64,000 nucleotides of DNA from Schistocephalus solidus. Taxonomy: Eukaryota; Platyhelminthes; Cestoda; Diphyllobothriidea; Diphyllobothriidae. The notes below the pieces were generated by a model, which worked only from the letters and a program-made list of their open reading frames with translations, was not told the DNA's origin and searched no databases. Positions 35,901 to 40,554 of the stretch are shown piece after piece (position 1 is the first letter of the stretch; each line of letters begins with the position of its first letter). The stretch lies in contig WEDG01000792.1 in the NCBI GenBank assembly GCA_017591395.1, positions 62,001 through 126,000 of the forward strand. The letters are read 5' to 3'. A program made the position numbers and the translations under genes.

Positions 35901-37110
35901 TCGATAATGTATAACCGAACTTCGCTCTACAAATAAACAGAGTAGTCAACCTCAAGTCTGAAAACCACGCAAGGATTATAACTGATACCAAATTGTCTTA
36001 CGTTCGGCCATACAGTTTTGTTTGTCAACGTTCCTTGAATTTCTGTCCATATCTACGAAAATCGTGCATGTATTTTGTCTGGCTAAGTTACGTGAGCCAG
36101 GTGTTTCTCGCATAACCTGAACAAGTTTGTACTTTGGAGCAGCTCATTGCTTATTAAACAAAGCTGCAAATTTTTGCCACACAAAGTTGCCTTGTTTGGG
36201 ACATTTTGCATAATTTTGCATTTTATATTTACAAGGAGTGCATGCGCGACTCTACTAACCGACAACGAACTATTTTACAACCCCCCTTACGAATGCATTC
36301 GATAGATAAGACATGCAATGCGAGAACGATGGTGATGGGGGTAGGGCAGGATAAAGAAGGAAAAGGATTGTAATGCGTTGGCAGAAAAAACTATTCGTAT
36401 GCTCACCGTTGTCGTTAAAGTGAGCCGGTTTGTAGCACTGAATAAGACGGTATTACACGCCTATCTACACGCCGACCAAGCATTAACGCTTACCCTAAAA
36501 TTTAACATAGTGTTCGATAGGTTAAGTGTTTTTTACTGACTTAATAGGGTGGCAAATTAGTCTGTTGCTACGTATTCGAGCGGTTTTTAACCTCACATAC
36601 GAAAGTTATCCCAGACCCAAAGATGTTTATTTTGTCACGGTGTTCCTGATCAGCCGGATTAATTCGTTTGAAAGTTATAAGTTCGTTAGGTGATGAGTCT
36701 TGTGAAGTTCCGTTCAATATTTTGAAATGCTTGTTAGGTTTGAAAGATTACTTAACTGGAAATGTATTACTGTTCATCGGGCAGAAAAATTTCAAGGTAT
36801 CTCCTTCCCGCCCATGATGCCGACAAGTTTTAAGTTCGTTTAGTCTAAAACAACCTAACGCTATGCCTTTTTGTCCTTTAGTGTCAGCGAACATGAATCG
36901 TCCAATAAGATGAGCTTGAGCAATTTGGCCCTAATATGGGCGATGACATTGTTCCAGCCGCCAACCGGGGTGTCGGAAGCCGAACGTGCGTTCATGATGC
37001 CGAATATGACATCGATAGCATCCATGGGTGCCATACAAACACGACTTCTTCATGAGCTACTGAAATCGACCGCGGAAGGCACATTTTCTCTAGACTCCAC
37101 GGACTTCTAA
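1042..37110 (+). CDS. BCR/ABR: BCR/ABR-like Rho GEF-GAP, 3' part of a spliced gene (at least 16 exons)
   Basis: Multi-exon gene whose product would couple a RhoGEF (DH-PH) module to a C2 domain and a RhoGAP domain, as in vertebrate BCR and ABR, and so control Rac/Rho GTPases at the membrane and cytoskeleton. The exons, listed separately, read in order: end of DH, PH, C2, RhoGAP, stop. Every exon is bounded by AG and GT and the phases join without conflict. The sum from 1042 to the stop is 2,152 nt, or 2,151 (716 codons plus stop) after discounting one T at 18427-18430. Landmarks are the PH strand [12 protein letters not shown], the PH end [12 protein letters not shown], the C2 strand [14 protein letters not shown], the RhoGAP motif [19 protein letters not shown] and NKMSLSNLA. 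The 5' half (coiled coil and most of DH) lies upstream of the window. Introns hold PLEs, SINE-like repeats and a LINE. BCR and ABR cannot be told apart from this part. Confidence 0.9.
1441..1560 (-). repeat. tRNA-derived SINE-like repeat, family C, copy 1
   Basis: Read on the minus strand it starts GGGGTTTAGTAGCTCATG, with an A-box-like TAGCTCATGTGGTTAGAGC, and further on a B-box-like GGAATCGAATCCC followed by ACCGAAGCCACTGAAT. The anticodon region does not fold properly, so this is a retroposed tRNA-like sequence, not a tRNA gene. A closer relative lies at 40555-40700. Confidence 0.7.
2341..2900 (+). mobile_element. Probable degenerate Penelope-like element 3' part
   Basis: GC-richer island within AT-rich intron. 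Around 2528-2590 a frame reads [15 protein letters not shown], reminiscent of the GIY-YIG segment of PLE endonucleases, and the tail at 2830-2890 (TCCGAAACGTCCGGCGAATA) resembles the 'gaaacgtc' tail motif of the better PLE copies here. No intact coding frame. Weak call from pattern only. Confidence 0.35.
2968..3090 (-). repeat. Degenerate family C SINE-like repeat, copy 2
   Basis: Shares AAATTCGGCAGTTTCGGTGA and the following 'gccagcaa-g-aggctt' pattern with the copies at 1441 and 40555, but both promoter boxes are eroded. Confidence 0.45.
3102..3240 (+). repeat. tRNA-derived SINE-like repeat, family D, copy 1
   Basis: Begins GCCCGCGTATCTCAGGTGG (A-box-like) and has GTAGGTTCAAATCCCAC (B-box-like) about 45 nt on, followed by a body with TACTGATGATCGGTAAC. 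The body recurs at 56363-56470 and 56594-56705, which shows this is a dispersed family. Confidence 0.65.
3241..5120. other. Intron stretch, nothing recognised
   Basis: AT-rich sequence in the intron between the DH-end exon (1170) and the first PH exon (5241). No coding frame, RNA or repeat that I can support; a missing PH micro-exon might lie here. Confidence 0.5.
5241..5362 (+). CDS. BCR-like exon: start of the PH domain
   Basis: Starts after a strong pyrimidine tract ending TTTTCAAAG and ends at AA before GTAGGC (phase 2). It reads [13 protein letters not shown], then [20 protein letters not shown], matching the first PH strands of BCR (FMVEL...ARKLRHVFLFTDLLL). The longer open frame over the same bases (5120-5530) is in a different frame and is a shadow. 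The roughly 12-residue stretch that BCR has before this point is not accounted for; a micro-exon in 1171-5240 is possible. Confidence 0.88.
5553..5617. repeat. (AT)n microsatellite
   Basis: Uninterrupted AT dinucleotide run of about 65 nt, directly abutting the foldback repeat at 5619. Open frames here (poly Ile-Tyr) are artefacts. Confidence 0.98.
5619..5760. repeat. Foldback (inverted) repeat, about 65-bp arms
   Basis: The left arm (5619-5687) and right arm (5693-5760) are near-perfect reverse complements around a spacer of about 5 nt; both carry CCCCAAGGCACAACGGGACG and the ACCAATCGG element. The 'ggcacaacgg-ac' core recurs near (AT)n runs at 16568-16697 and 39840-39960 and in the segments next to SINE family A at 20600 and 21208. 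Confidence 0.92.
6796..6989 (+). CDS. BCR-like exon: PH domain with long acidic/serine insert
   Basis: After AAACAG; its first G completes the AA of the previous exon to Lys. It encodes [17 protein letters not shown], a Ser/Thr/acid-rich stretch of about 45 residues in all, then [19 protein letters not shown], which matches the BCR PH strand YDCKWYIPLTDL. It ends in phase 1 before GTAATA. The insert sits in a PH loop where BCR has only about ten residues. Confidence 0.9.
6990..9143. other. Intron between PH exons; mostly unrecognised
   Basis: Contains a SINE-like repeat at about 8815-9020 and otherwise no supported feature. A 146-codon open frame at 7069-7509 has no domain signature and sits inside this intron, so it is left uncalled. 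Confidence 0.5.
8815..9020 (-). repeat. SINE-like family A copy 5 with adjoining short palindrome
   Basis: 8820-8925 is a degraded minus-strand copy of family A (CTGGAATAGCCATTTATGAC ... GGCATACCCAACC ... GACCTGTTAGTTAGAAG ... CAACGCCCTAGCCATTTAG). It is followed by a perfect 15-bp inverted repeat, CATCGATCGCGTTAC at 8973-8987 and its complement at 9004-9018, in the same relative place as the foldback-like segments beside the copies at 21053 and 21395. Confidence 0.6.
9144..9277 (+). CDS. BCR-like exon: charged helical segment inside the PH region
   Basis: After CATTCTAG; the first two bases CC complete a GCC Ala codon. Reads [18 protein letters not shown], then [19 protein letters not shown], ending in phase 0 before GTACGT. 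It corresponds to the BCR stretch DEELDALKIKISQIKSDIQREKRAN, an insertion between PH strands that is typical of the BCR/ABR family. Confidence 0.88.
9379..9441 (+). CDS. BCR-like exon: basic linker in the PH region
   Basis: 21 codons, phase 0 at both ends, between CATTTTAG and GTGAGT. Reads [20 protein letters not shown], a basic segment standing where BCR has GSKATERLKKKLSEQE. Splice sites are good and phases fit the exons on both sides. Confidence 0.8.
9442..11073. other. Intron stretch, nothing recognised
   Basis: AT-rich apart from a higher-GC block at about 10450-10800. That block has a 114-codon minus-strand open frame without recognisable domains; it may be an old repeat. No supported feature. 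Confidence 0.4.
11074..11379 (+). CDS. BCR-like exon: end of the PH domain and linker to C2
   Basis: The largest internal exon, 102 codons, phase 0 at both ends, after AATATTAAG and before GTGAGT. It contains [20 protein letters not shown], then [12 protein letters not shown], matching the last PH strands and the C-terminal helix of BCR ([22 protein letters not shown]). A lysine/serine/proline-rich linker follows, ending [11 protein letters not shown], equivalent to VELQMLTNSC in BCR. Confidence 0.88.
11891..11960 (+). CDS. BCR-like exon: linker just before the C2 domain (probable)
   Basis: A phase 0-to-1 exon is required between 11379 and 15611, and this one fits: CAG, then an open frame including [14 protein letters not shown], ending in G before GTACGG. 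The G joins the GA of the next exon to give Gly. A shorter version starting at 11911 (after AAAAG) keeps the same phase. It would replace the BCR stretch LQTVHSIPLTINKEDDE; sequence similarity is low, so phase is the main support. Confidence 0.5.
12283..12443 (-). repeat. tRNA-derived SINE-like repeat, family A, copy 1
   Basis: On the minus strand: GCTCGTGGTGCAGTGGGAAG (A-box region), AGCGTTGGACTTCTGCCC, AACAGGTCGCGAGTTCGAGC (B box), then a body GGTATGCCTGGCTGATGACG and the tail CCATTCCAGTCTCCTTTGTC. The same order of blocks is seen at 20741 (+), 21053 (-) and 21395 (+). It lies immediately upstream of the PLE at 12470. Confidence 0.85.
12470..13957 (+). mobile_element. Penelope-like element 1: RT plus C-terminal tail, GIY-YIG core deleted
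   Basis: 12484-13230 encodes a PLE reverse transcriptase in broken frames: [14 protein letters not shown] (motif A), [20 protein letters not shown] then GSPL (motif B), [10 protein letters not shown] at 12801 (motif C), and [20 protein letters not shown] and HKRSCIRTR further on. After the RT end (KGYPRNFIE at about 13147) the sequence jumps to the C terminus of the element (GTTSINR at about 13290, then [13 protein letters not shown]), so the catalytic GIY-YIG part is missing. At least one frameshift separates motif B from motif C. Inactive fossil inside the intron between the exons at 11891 and 15611, in the same orientation as the host gene. Confidence 0.9.
13958..14000. repeat. (AT)n microsatellite at the 3' end of PLE 1
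   Basis: 43-nt AT run immediately after the PLE tail; similar runs follow PLE 2 and PLE 4. Confidence 0.97.
14001..15610. other. Intron stretch, little recognised
   Basis: AT-rich. A B-box-like element read on the minus strand near 14470 (AGATCTCGAGTTCGAC) may mark another worn tRNA-derived repeat. No gene seen. Confidence 0.4.
15611..15676 (+). CDS. BCR-like exon: first strand of the C2 domain
   Basis: After TTAATTTAG and before GTAAGG. Reads [20 protein letters not shown], matching the first C2 strand of BCR (GLYGFLNVIVHSATGFKQ). It starts with two bases that complete a codon and ends in phase 1. The open frame continues past the donor to 15864, but the peptide there no longer resembles C2, and ending at the donor gives the correct phase for the exon at 18398. 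Confidence 0.85.
15930..16500 (+). mobile_element. Penelope-like element 2: degraded RT-end/GIY-YIG fragment
   Basis: One frame reads [20 protein letters not shown], then [12 protein letters not shown], the region just before the endonuclease in PLEs. Another frame (about 16155-16225) reads [20 protein letters not shown], a YxG...R..R..E GIY-YIG motif. The C-terminal region ([17 protein letters not shown] at about 16340-16390) follows in a third frame. Frameshifts and stops make it inactive. It starts about 250 nt after the C2 exon at 15611-15676. Confidence 0.75.
16514..16570. repeat. (AT)n microsatellite
   Basis: Pure AT/TA run between PLE 2 and the family B repeat. Confidence 0.97.
16568..16697. 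repeat. Family B repeat flanked by (AT)n
   Basis: Contains CACGTCGCTATGCGACTGCC, CTCTAGTCTGAGTTCCAGGG and CACAACGGAACATAAATG, then a second short (AT) run at 16681-16697. A near-identical copy lies in inverse orientation at 39840-39960, also bounded by AT runs. Confidence 0.85.
16698..17110 (-). mobile_element. Penelope-like element 3: 3' tail, inverted against PLE 4
   Basis: Matches, in the same order, the tail of the minus-strand PLE at 54945-55380: GAGAAGAAAAGACGATCTCA, GGGACT, CCTGACGTTTC, AGCTTCCATCGTC, GAGGTGAGTATCGTAC, GTCTCACAGTATTTATAGGG and the following blocks. It is 5'-truncated at about 17110 and abuts the 5'-truncated plus-strand PLE 4, so the two pieces stand head to head. Confidence 0.85.
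17125..17740 (+). mobile_element. Penelope-like element 4: GIY-YIG endonuclease, 5'-truncated
   Basis: Begins within the RT C terminus (GYPRIFVNK at about 17139) and contains a 160-codon open frame at 17230-17712. That frame has [20 protein letters not shown] and then the endonuclease [30 protein letters not shown]. The CxxC next to the Y-C-G motif and the downstream C-terminal region ([11 protein letters not shown]) are typical of Penelope-type GIY-YIG nucleases. The frame ends naturally at TGA (17710-17712). This is the best-preserved PLE coding segment in the window, but without an RT it cannot move alone. Confidence 0.92.
17867..17949. repeat. (AT)n microsatellite at the 3' end of PLE 4
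   Basis: About 83 nt of AT/TA with one interruption (ACATA) near 17936. Confidence 0.97.
17950..18194 (+). repeat. Family E repeat followed by (AT)n
   Basis: Shares with 56105-56362 the order CTATGTCGGAAG, TACTACTTGTAGTA, GGTTGATTGTCTTCGACCCA, ATGTTCATTGAAA, GACCCTAAAAA, CACTTAATAATTTCA, each copy ending in an AT run. Unknown class; it lies close to PLE sequence both times. Confidence 0.8.
18398..18496 (+). CDS. BCR-like exon: central C2 strands, with a 1-nt frameshift
   Basis: After TTATTTTAG and before GTAGAT. Its first bases CT join the preceding T to give Ser. The first part reads [10 protein letters not shown], like YCTLEVDSF of BCR. The second part, [15 protein letters not shown]...SPCWNQ, matches FGYFVNKAKTR...PNWNEE but lies one frame away. 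The break falls at the T4 run at 18427-18430: one T fewer would join both halves and restore phase 0 at the exon end. It is either an assembly indel or a real inactivating mutation. Confidence 0.8.
18497..19650. other. Intron stretch, nothing firm
   Basis: AT-rich intron sequence between C2 exons. A short open stretch at about 19217-19310 after TGCTCAG was considered as an exon and rejected, because the exons at 18398 and 23444 join directly in phase. Confidence 0.5.
19655..19905 (+). mobile_element. Diverged fragment of the LINE-family 3' tail
   Basis: Carries the order GCCGTGGCTTGGAAC, GCTCAGTGTGTTTGTGCGGA, GTGGCGAGCTGGTGGAT, CAGGCTGCAGTGGCTTCTTC, TATGACACCCCTATTCCATG, GGATCCGAGGC and CGCTCTCCCGCCTCTGGCT seen in the tail repeats at 34813-35400 and 44889-45190. 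No coding part. Confidence 0.75.
20600..20900 (+). repeat. Family B-like segment plus SINE-like family A copy 2
   Basis: 20600-20740 has CCTCAAGGCACACCGGAACA and GTGCTCGGTGAGCG, like family B. 20741-20900 is a well-kept family A SINE: CTAGCCCGTGGCGCAGTGGA (A box), GTCGCGGGTTCGAGCCTC (B box), TGGCTGATGACGGCTGGTAA (body), CCATTCCAGTCTTGCTTGTC (tail). The D and B boxes are intact but no full tRNA fold results. Confidence 0.85.
21053..21320 (-). repeat. SINE-like family A copy 3 with adjoining family B-like segment
   Basis: Minus-strand SINE (21053-21207: AGACTGCAATGGCCATTTCT ... CATCAGCCAGCCACACCCAA ... GCCATTGAGCCACGGGATC), then 21208-21320 with GCACTCGTCCCGTTATGCCT, related to the foldback at 5619-5760. 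Confidence 0.8.
21395..21660 (+). repeat. SINE-like family A copy 4 (degraded) and flanking segment
   Basis: AACAGGTCGCGTTTTCAAGC (B-box region), GGCTACGATGCCAGAAGTGG and CTATTCTAGCCTCCCTTATC follow the family order. 21570-21660 has CACCTCAAGACACAAAAGGA, a worn family B-like segment. Confidence 0.65.
22558..22596. repeat. Perfect 18-bp inverted repeat with 3-nt loop
   Basis: TATACACAGGTCCGGTTT at 22558-22575 and its exact complement at 22579-22596, separated by GTG. Intronic. No neighbouring coding sequence explains it. Confidence 0.97.
22600..23443. other. Intron stretch, nothing recognised
   Basis: Last part of the intron before the C2 exon at 23444. No supported feature. Confidence 0.5.
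23444..23530 (+). CDS. BCR-like exon: C2 domain, second half
   Basis: 29 codons, phase 0 at both ends, between CTTGCAG and GTAAGT. Reads [19 protein letters not shown], then [10 protein letters not shown]. It follows directly on WNQ of the previous exon, as FEIELEGSQTL follows WNEE in BCR. The long loop BCR has after this strand is missing, so the worm C2 domain is more compact. Confidence 0.88.
23531..26184. other. Intron with two unidentified GC-richer islands
   Basis: Islands at about 24420-25140 and 25730-26050 stand out against AT-rich flanks. The first has a 148-codon open frame (24726-25172), the second a 104-codon minus-strand frame (25734-26048) with a low-complexity Trp run; neither shows a known domain. 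They may be old transposon or SINE sequence. Confidence 0.4.
26185..26259 (+). CDS. BCR-like exon: C2 domain end
   Basis: 25 codons, phase 0 at both ends, after ATTTGCAG and before GTTCGT. Reads [20 protein letters not shown] plus five residues, corresponding to QLDPQALQDRDWQRTVIAMNG of BCR. Confidence 0.78.
26260..26931. other. Intron; short G run only
   Basis: Between the exons at 26185 and 26932. A run of ten G at 26867-26876 is the only notable sequence. Confidence 0.5.
26932..27041 (+). CDS. BCR-like exon: last C2 strand and link to RhoGAP
   Basis: After TTTCAG and before GTAAGT, starting in phase 0 and ending in phase 2. Reads [20 protein letters not shown], then [14 protein letters not shown], matching IEVKLSVKFNSREF...TGVFGVKIAVVTKRE of BCR, where the IFG/VFG element opens the RhoGAP domain. 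Confidence 0.9.
27042..28916. other. Introns around the arginine-finger exon, nothing else recognised
   Basis: Apart from the exon at 28121-28347 I see no coding, RNA or repeat feature here. Confidence 0.5.
28121..28347 (+). CDS. BCR-like exon: RhoGAP domain with the arginine finger
   Basis: After GCTTGTAG and before GTATGT. Contains [20 protein letters not shown], then GIYRISGS, the family signature whose Arg is the catalytic arginine finger. BCR has [27 protein letters not shown] at the same place. An extra stretch of about 15 residues ([15 protein letters not shown]) lies between the C2 link and the GAP core. Confidence 0.95.
28917..29051 (+). CDS. BCR-like exon: RhoGAP core helices
   Basis: After CATACAG and before GTGAGT; AC completes the preceding G to Asp. 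Reads [20 protein letters not shown], then [12 protein letters not shown], matching [25 protein letters not shown] of BCR. LPEPL is the classic RhoGAP motif. Confidence 0.95.
29319..29424 (+). CDS. BCR-like exon: RhoGAP helices
   Basis: After TTTTCTAG and before GTAATA. Reads [20 protein letters not shown], then [14 protein letters not shown], matching the LLLSLPEANLLTFLFLLDHLKRV helices of BCR. It ends in phase 2 and is completed by the T that opens the last exon. Confidence 0.92.
29425..30594. other. Start of the 7.5-kb last intron, AT-rich
   Basis: Strongly AT-rich, no open frame or repeat that I can name. It leads into the pyrimidine tract and the LINE. Confidence 0.5.
30595..30840. repeat. 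Polypyrimidine tract, about 245 nt
   Basis: Almost only C and T on the plus strand (blocks such as CCCCTCTTTAATCTTCCC, CTCTCTTCCTCTCTTTCCCT). The overlapping open frames on both strands are low-complexity Pro/Ser/Leu or Gly/Arg/Glu and not genes. It lies about 55 nt before the LINE boundary at 30895. Confidence 0.95.
31139..31726 (+). pseudogene. LINE copy 1 AP-type endonuclease domain (broken)
   Basis: In the frame 31016-31726: [15 protein letters not shown] (start of the fold), [20 protein letters not shown] (usual E of the active site replaced in the SQTR position), [25 protein letters not shown] and [15 protein letters not shown], with the conserved GDFNA. This is the exonuclease/endonuclease/phosphatase fold that nicks target DNA in LINEs. 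The frame then shifts; [11 protein letters not shown] at about 31715 continues the domain in another frame. Confidence 0.88.
32340..33640 (+). pseudogene. LINE copy 1 reverse transcriptase (broken)
   Basis: Successive fragments: [27 protein letters not shown]-type helix, [76 protein letters not shown] then [22 protein letters not shown], and [10 protein letters not shown] at 33380 (catalytic FTDD). TAG at 32721 is private to this copy. TAA 33039, TGA 33105 and a 1-nt deletion near 33163 are shared with copy 2. Confidence 0.9.
33896..34640 (+). pseudogene. LINE copy 1 C-terminal C2H2/C2HC zinc fingers
   Basis: Three frames together show a finger row: [20 protein letters not shown] ending HC (C2HC) at about 33916; [18 protein letters not shown] at about 34200, followed by [32 protein letters not shown] ending H...H at about 34316; and a last worn finger ending [17 protein letters not shown] near 34590. 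A GETGEPV-like linker follows each finger. These would be nucleic-acid-binding parts at the protein's C terminus. Confidence 0.82.
35461..36881. other. End of the last intron, AT-rich
   Basis: No feature supported between the LINE tail and the terminal exon. Confidence 0.5.
36882..37110 (+). CDS. BCR-like terminal exon: end of RhoGAP, PDZ-ligand C terminus, stop
   Basis: After GTCCTTTAG, 7.5 kb downstream of the previous exon. Contains [19 protein letters not shown], matching NKMSLHNLATVFGPTLLRP of BCR, with the conserved Asn of the GAP active site kept and FGP replaced by WAM. The protein ends in STDF before TAA (37108-37110), where vertebrate BCR ends in STEV; both fit a class I PDZ-binding pattern (S/T-x-hydrophobic). 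No canonical AATAAA was seen shortly downstream; AATAAG near 37345 is a weak candidate. Confidence 0.93.
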
Positions 37111-39832
37111 CAACATGCCATCCTTTTCTTTCATTTGCGAAATTGTATTCCTCTACTCACCCATGCCTGACTGTGTGGACGTACTTTTTAAATTCTATTT
37201 CATATTGTTTTAACGTCCGGTTCTACATTATTCCTTGAACCACCGCGGTGTTCTTAGTTGATTTTTTGTACTTTATTTTAATTTGGATTGTAAAGTTTGC
37301 TTTAATTAATACGTCACGTGTCTCTCGAGAAGTCTTTTTGAAAAAATAAGCCATAACTGTAAGCATCAATGACCAGTATATCACGGTTAATGATCCAATA
37401 CCGATGCTGAAAGTACCATAAAAGTTACTGAACTGACGTCAGGCTTTGCGCAGCTTGAATACTTTTGAAAGCATTCTGCTTGGCGAAAGGTTTGGACTTC
37501 GGAAATACCGTAGGATGTGCTCCCTTCAAATATCAGATGAGAGATGTGGTTTGAAAAAGTGACAACACTTTATCAATGTGATTATATACACGTGGGTGAC
37601 AACAAAAAAACGAGTTATTTTAATCTATGCCCACAAGGGAGAAATTAGGAATATTAAAGCATAATTGGAGACGGTCAGTAACAGTTCAGTCAGGTGATTA
37701 AGGATAGCGTATAGGGGAAATGATGAAAGAAGCAATTTCTGGGGTAGAGGAAAACCAAGGCGGTGGAAATGTGCATACAGTTGACAAGTTAACAGCCAAC
37801 GTAAGTTCGGAGCCAGCACACTGTTCTTTTATTCGTACAGTAAGCAAACGACCTCATCCGTAATGATTTACAAGATTCAAACGAATGATCGAAAACCACT
37901 GTGACAGTGTATTTTAGCAAAGGAAATGCGCTGCAATCAAACACTGCAGACTGGTCTGGTGCGCATGAAAGATCCGCGGGCAGGACCCTAAAGTACCATG
38001 ACCAAAAGCCCATTAATCGGCCAAATGCATGCGGTTTACCGTGCTTCTCTTGCCTCGACAGTACATTTCTCAACCCCATCATAACTCCAACTAGCCATCG
38101 TTACTTACCTAGACCGATACTGACCATCTAATCATTTTTGCATACTGCCCATATCTTACTGGTGCGAAAAGATGAACGTAACTCGATTGCTCTAATTAAT
38201 TCAATAGTTTAGTGAGCCATCTTACAATAGAATTTCACTAGCCACATTATAATTTATCGAAGATTATCCTGCCTTCACCAAGTGCTCCGTGCAATGTTTC
38301 CTAACTGTATCCCCAAATCAACAGAAAAGAGCGCACCGAATGTTAGTTGTTGTAAGCAGTTACCAAGTAGCCTTCCGGGAATCAACTCTTTTCAGCAAAG
38401 AAGTAATTTATAAAAATATGTTTTCGTAATTTTTCACTGACTGAAAAGCAGGATTTACTGCTATTTTCATTGCTGTTTGCTGGTTACAAGTATAAAAATG
38501 TTGTTTAATAGGAGACAATCCCAGATTGTTTAATTATAGCCTTAGTACTAAAATGCATTCGGAAAAGCGTTGGCTTCTTGTGTGCTTGCTTTAAGGCAGG
38601 GCAATTTCTAATTGGTTTATCTTAAAGTTAGTCATTTGGAGTCTTGCAAAACAATTTATAAAACTGTCTTTCAATTGTCATTTTGGAAGACTTGTTTTTC
38701 AGCCCGGCCCACCTCAGGAAATGTACCGCATTACCGAATTACGCAGTTCAATTTAAAATTTAGATTCCTCAACGTCAAATATTTTTGCGGTAACAGAGGC
38801 TGACCCTCACCTAAGCCCTTTCACTCAGCGATTTCGTCTCTATTATTTCTTAGTTTAATTGTTATCAAAATACTATGCATCTTGATTTTGTAGAACCATC
38901 CGTCTGTAAGTCAGTTTTGGATAATAGTACTGTCATTATTCAGCTAAAAACTTCGACGTAAACGGTTAGCAGTCTCGATTGACTCATGCCACAAGATTTT
39001 CTGTGTACGTTGTTTGTGTTCACGAAGTAACCTGGTTTCTCAATGCCATAGAATAGGTTGCAAATGAAACATATCGTGACCGCATGGACGTTGAATGCTA
39101 TTTTTTTCATAAATCTGATCAATTTTCGCATATGTCCTAATGATCGTTGACTTCCAAGGCATATATGTGTTTAAAGCTCTTGCAAAGGCCCTTCTCCATT
39201 TTGGTTGCAACGTAAATAGGCCACATTTCTCAATCTTCTAAAGTATTGACTTCCATTTATTTAGGGATTTTCGACATTTCCTACAACAAATCCGTCAATC
39301 AACTGTTGTGTGTGATAATGAAGTTGATGCCTGTACTTTCCCCTTGTAGATTGTGAACGAAGCGAGTAAACAGCTGAAGTTTTTCAATATTTTTGGCTCA
39401 TTTAAACTGGGTTGATAAGAAATATTTTTGAAAATTAAGTTTTCCCAAAGGGCTTGGAAATAAAATCAATTTATCATTTGTTCCTGTAGACGAAATGTGT
39501 TTTTGCGTTACCTACCGTCTACTGCATCGATGGCACGATGCGTCTGCTTTGCTGAGGGATCGCCACGGAGTTTGGCCTAAAATTCGTAACATTCAGCCTG
39601 TTATAGACTGAGTTCACTCTTTTTTAGAATCTTATGGGTAAAAATGACAATGGTCCTGTATATTTCCAGTTCAGCGGGTAATAAAATAGCTTTACTCCTT
39701 GCAGGGCTACAAAACGTTTTAAATCATATTACTGATGTTATTACAGTAGTACAGTTATAATGGTAATTTGACTAATGGTTGGATCTAGAAGTAATCGCCA
39801 TAGGGTAAGCCGAACAATAAAGGACAAAAGTA
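37111..39832. other. 3' flank of the BCR-like gene and intergenic sequence
   Basis: AT-rich, no open frame with recognisable domains. The 3' untranslated region presumably occupies its start. A slightly GC-richer patch at 37900-38130 is unidentified. Confidence 0.5.
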
Positions 39833-39992
39833 TATATATATATGATAGCATGTGGCTCACCGATCTGCTTAAGGAACATTTATGTTCCGTTGTGCCCTGG
39901 AACTCAGACTAGAGTACTTAGAGGCAGTCACATAGCGACGTGTAGCATATGTTGATAATGTGTACCGACAAAGACAAGGGAGACCGGAATGG

Positions 39993-40054
<62 letters not shown>

Positions 40055-40062
40055 ATATATAG
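39833..40062 (-). repeat. Family B repeat between (AT)n runs, with SINE A tail fragment
   Basis: 39840-39960 is the inverse copy of 16568-16697 (CACCGATCTGCTTAAGGAAC, TTCCGTTGTGCCCTGGAACT). 39960-39992 (GACAAAGACAAGGGAGACCG) is the tail end of SINE family A, and 39993-40062 is an (AT)n run. Confidence 0.8.
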
Positions 40063-40290
40063 GTTTTTCTTGATGACATTGCAATGAGTTTCACTGCCAT
40101 ATGGTCAACTATACACCTGCGGTGTCTGAATGTCCTGTGATCTTGTAAGCAAATGAGCCTTGCCTGACAGGTGAATTTCGGCGTTACAGACACTGGTTCG
40201 CCGGTCTCTCTATGCACAGTTCTCAAGAAAGCGACCAGATCTGTGCGTGATGAGAATACGCGATGGCAATTTTGACACAGAGAACCATGA
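40041..40290 (-). mobile_element. LINE 3' fragment: zinc-finger coding remnant
   Basis: On the minus strand a frame reads CQNCHRVFSSRTDLVAFLRT, then VHRETGEPVSVTP, then another finger-like stretch (HRTFRHRRCIVDHMAV). It is the same finger-plus-ETGEPV pattern as in LINE copies 1 and 2. It is cut off by the (AT)n run at 40062. Confidence 0.75.
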
Positions 40291-40554
40291 GACGGTAAAA
40301 ATATTGATGGCCAATTCGCTAAAACGTCATTCTTTTCTTACCTGCAACTTAAAATATTAAGGAATAACAACAGTTACTGTGTTTTTCGTTTTTTATAAAC
40401 ACACATGTCTTAATTAACTAATAAGTATTTTAATAGAGGTTTTGCCTGGCTCACTTACGGTTGTTCACGTTTAAATTTAAAGCCATTACTTTAAATTAAT
40501 ATTCAATTGATAAGGATTTAGTAGAGGAGTTTGGCAGATTTGAATACTTCCTTT

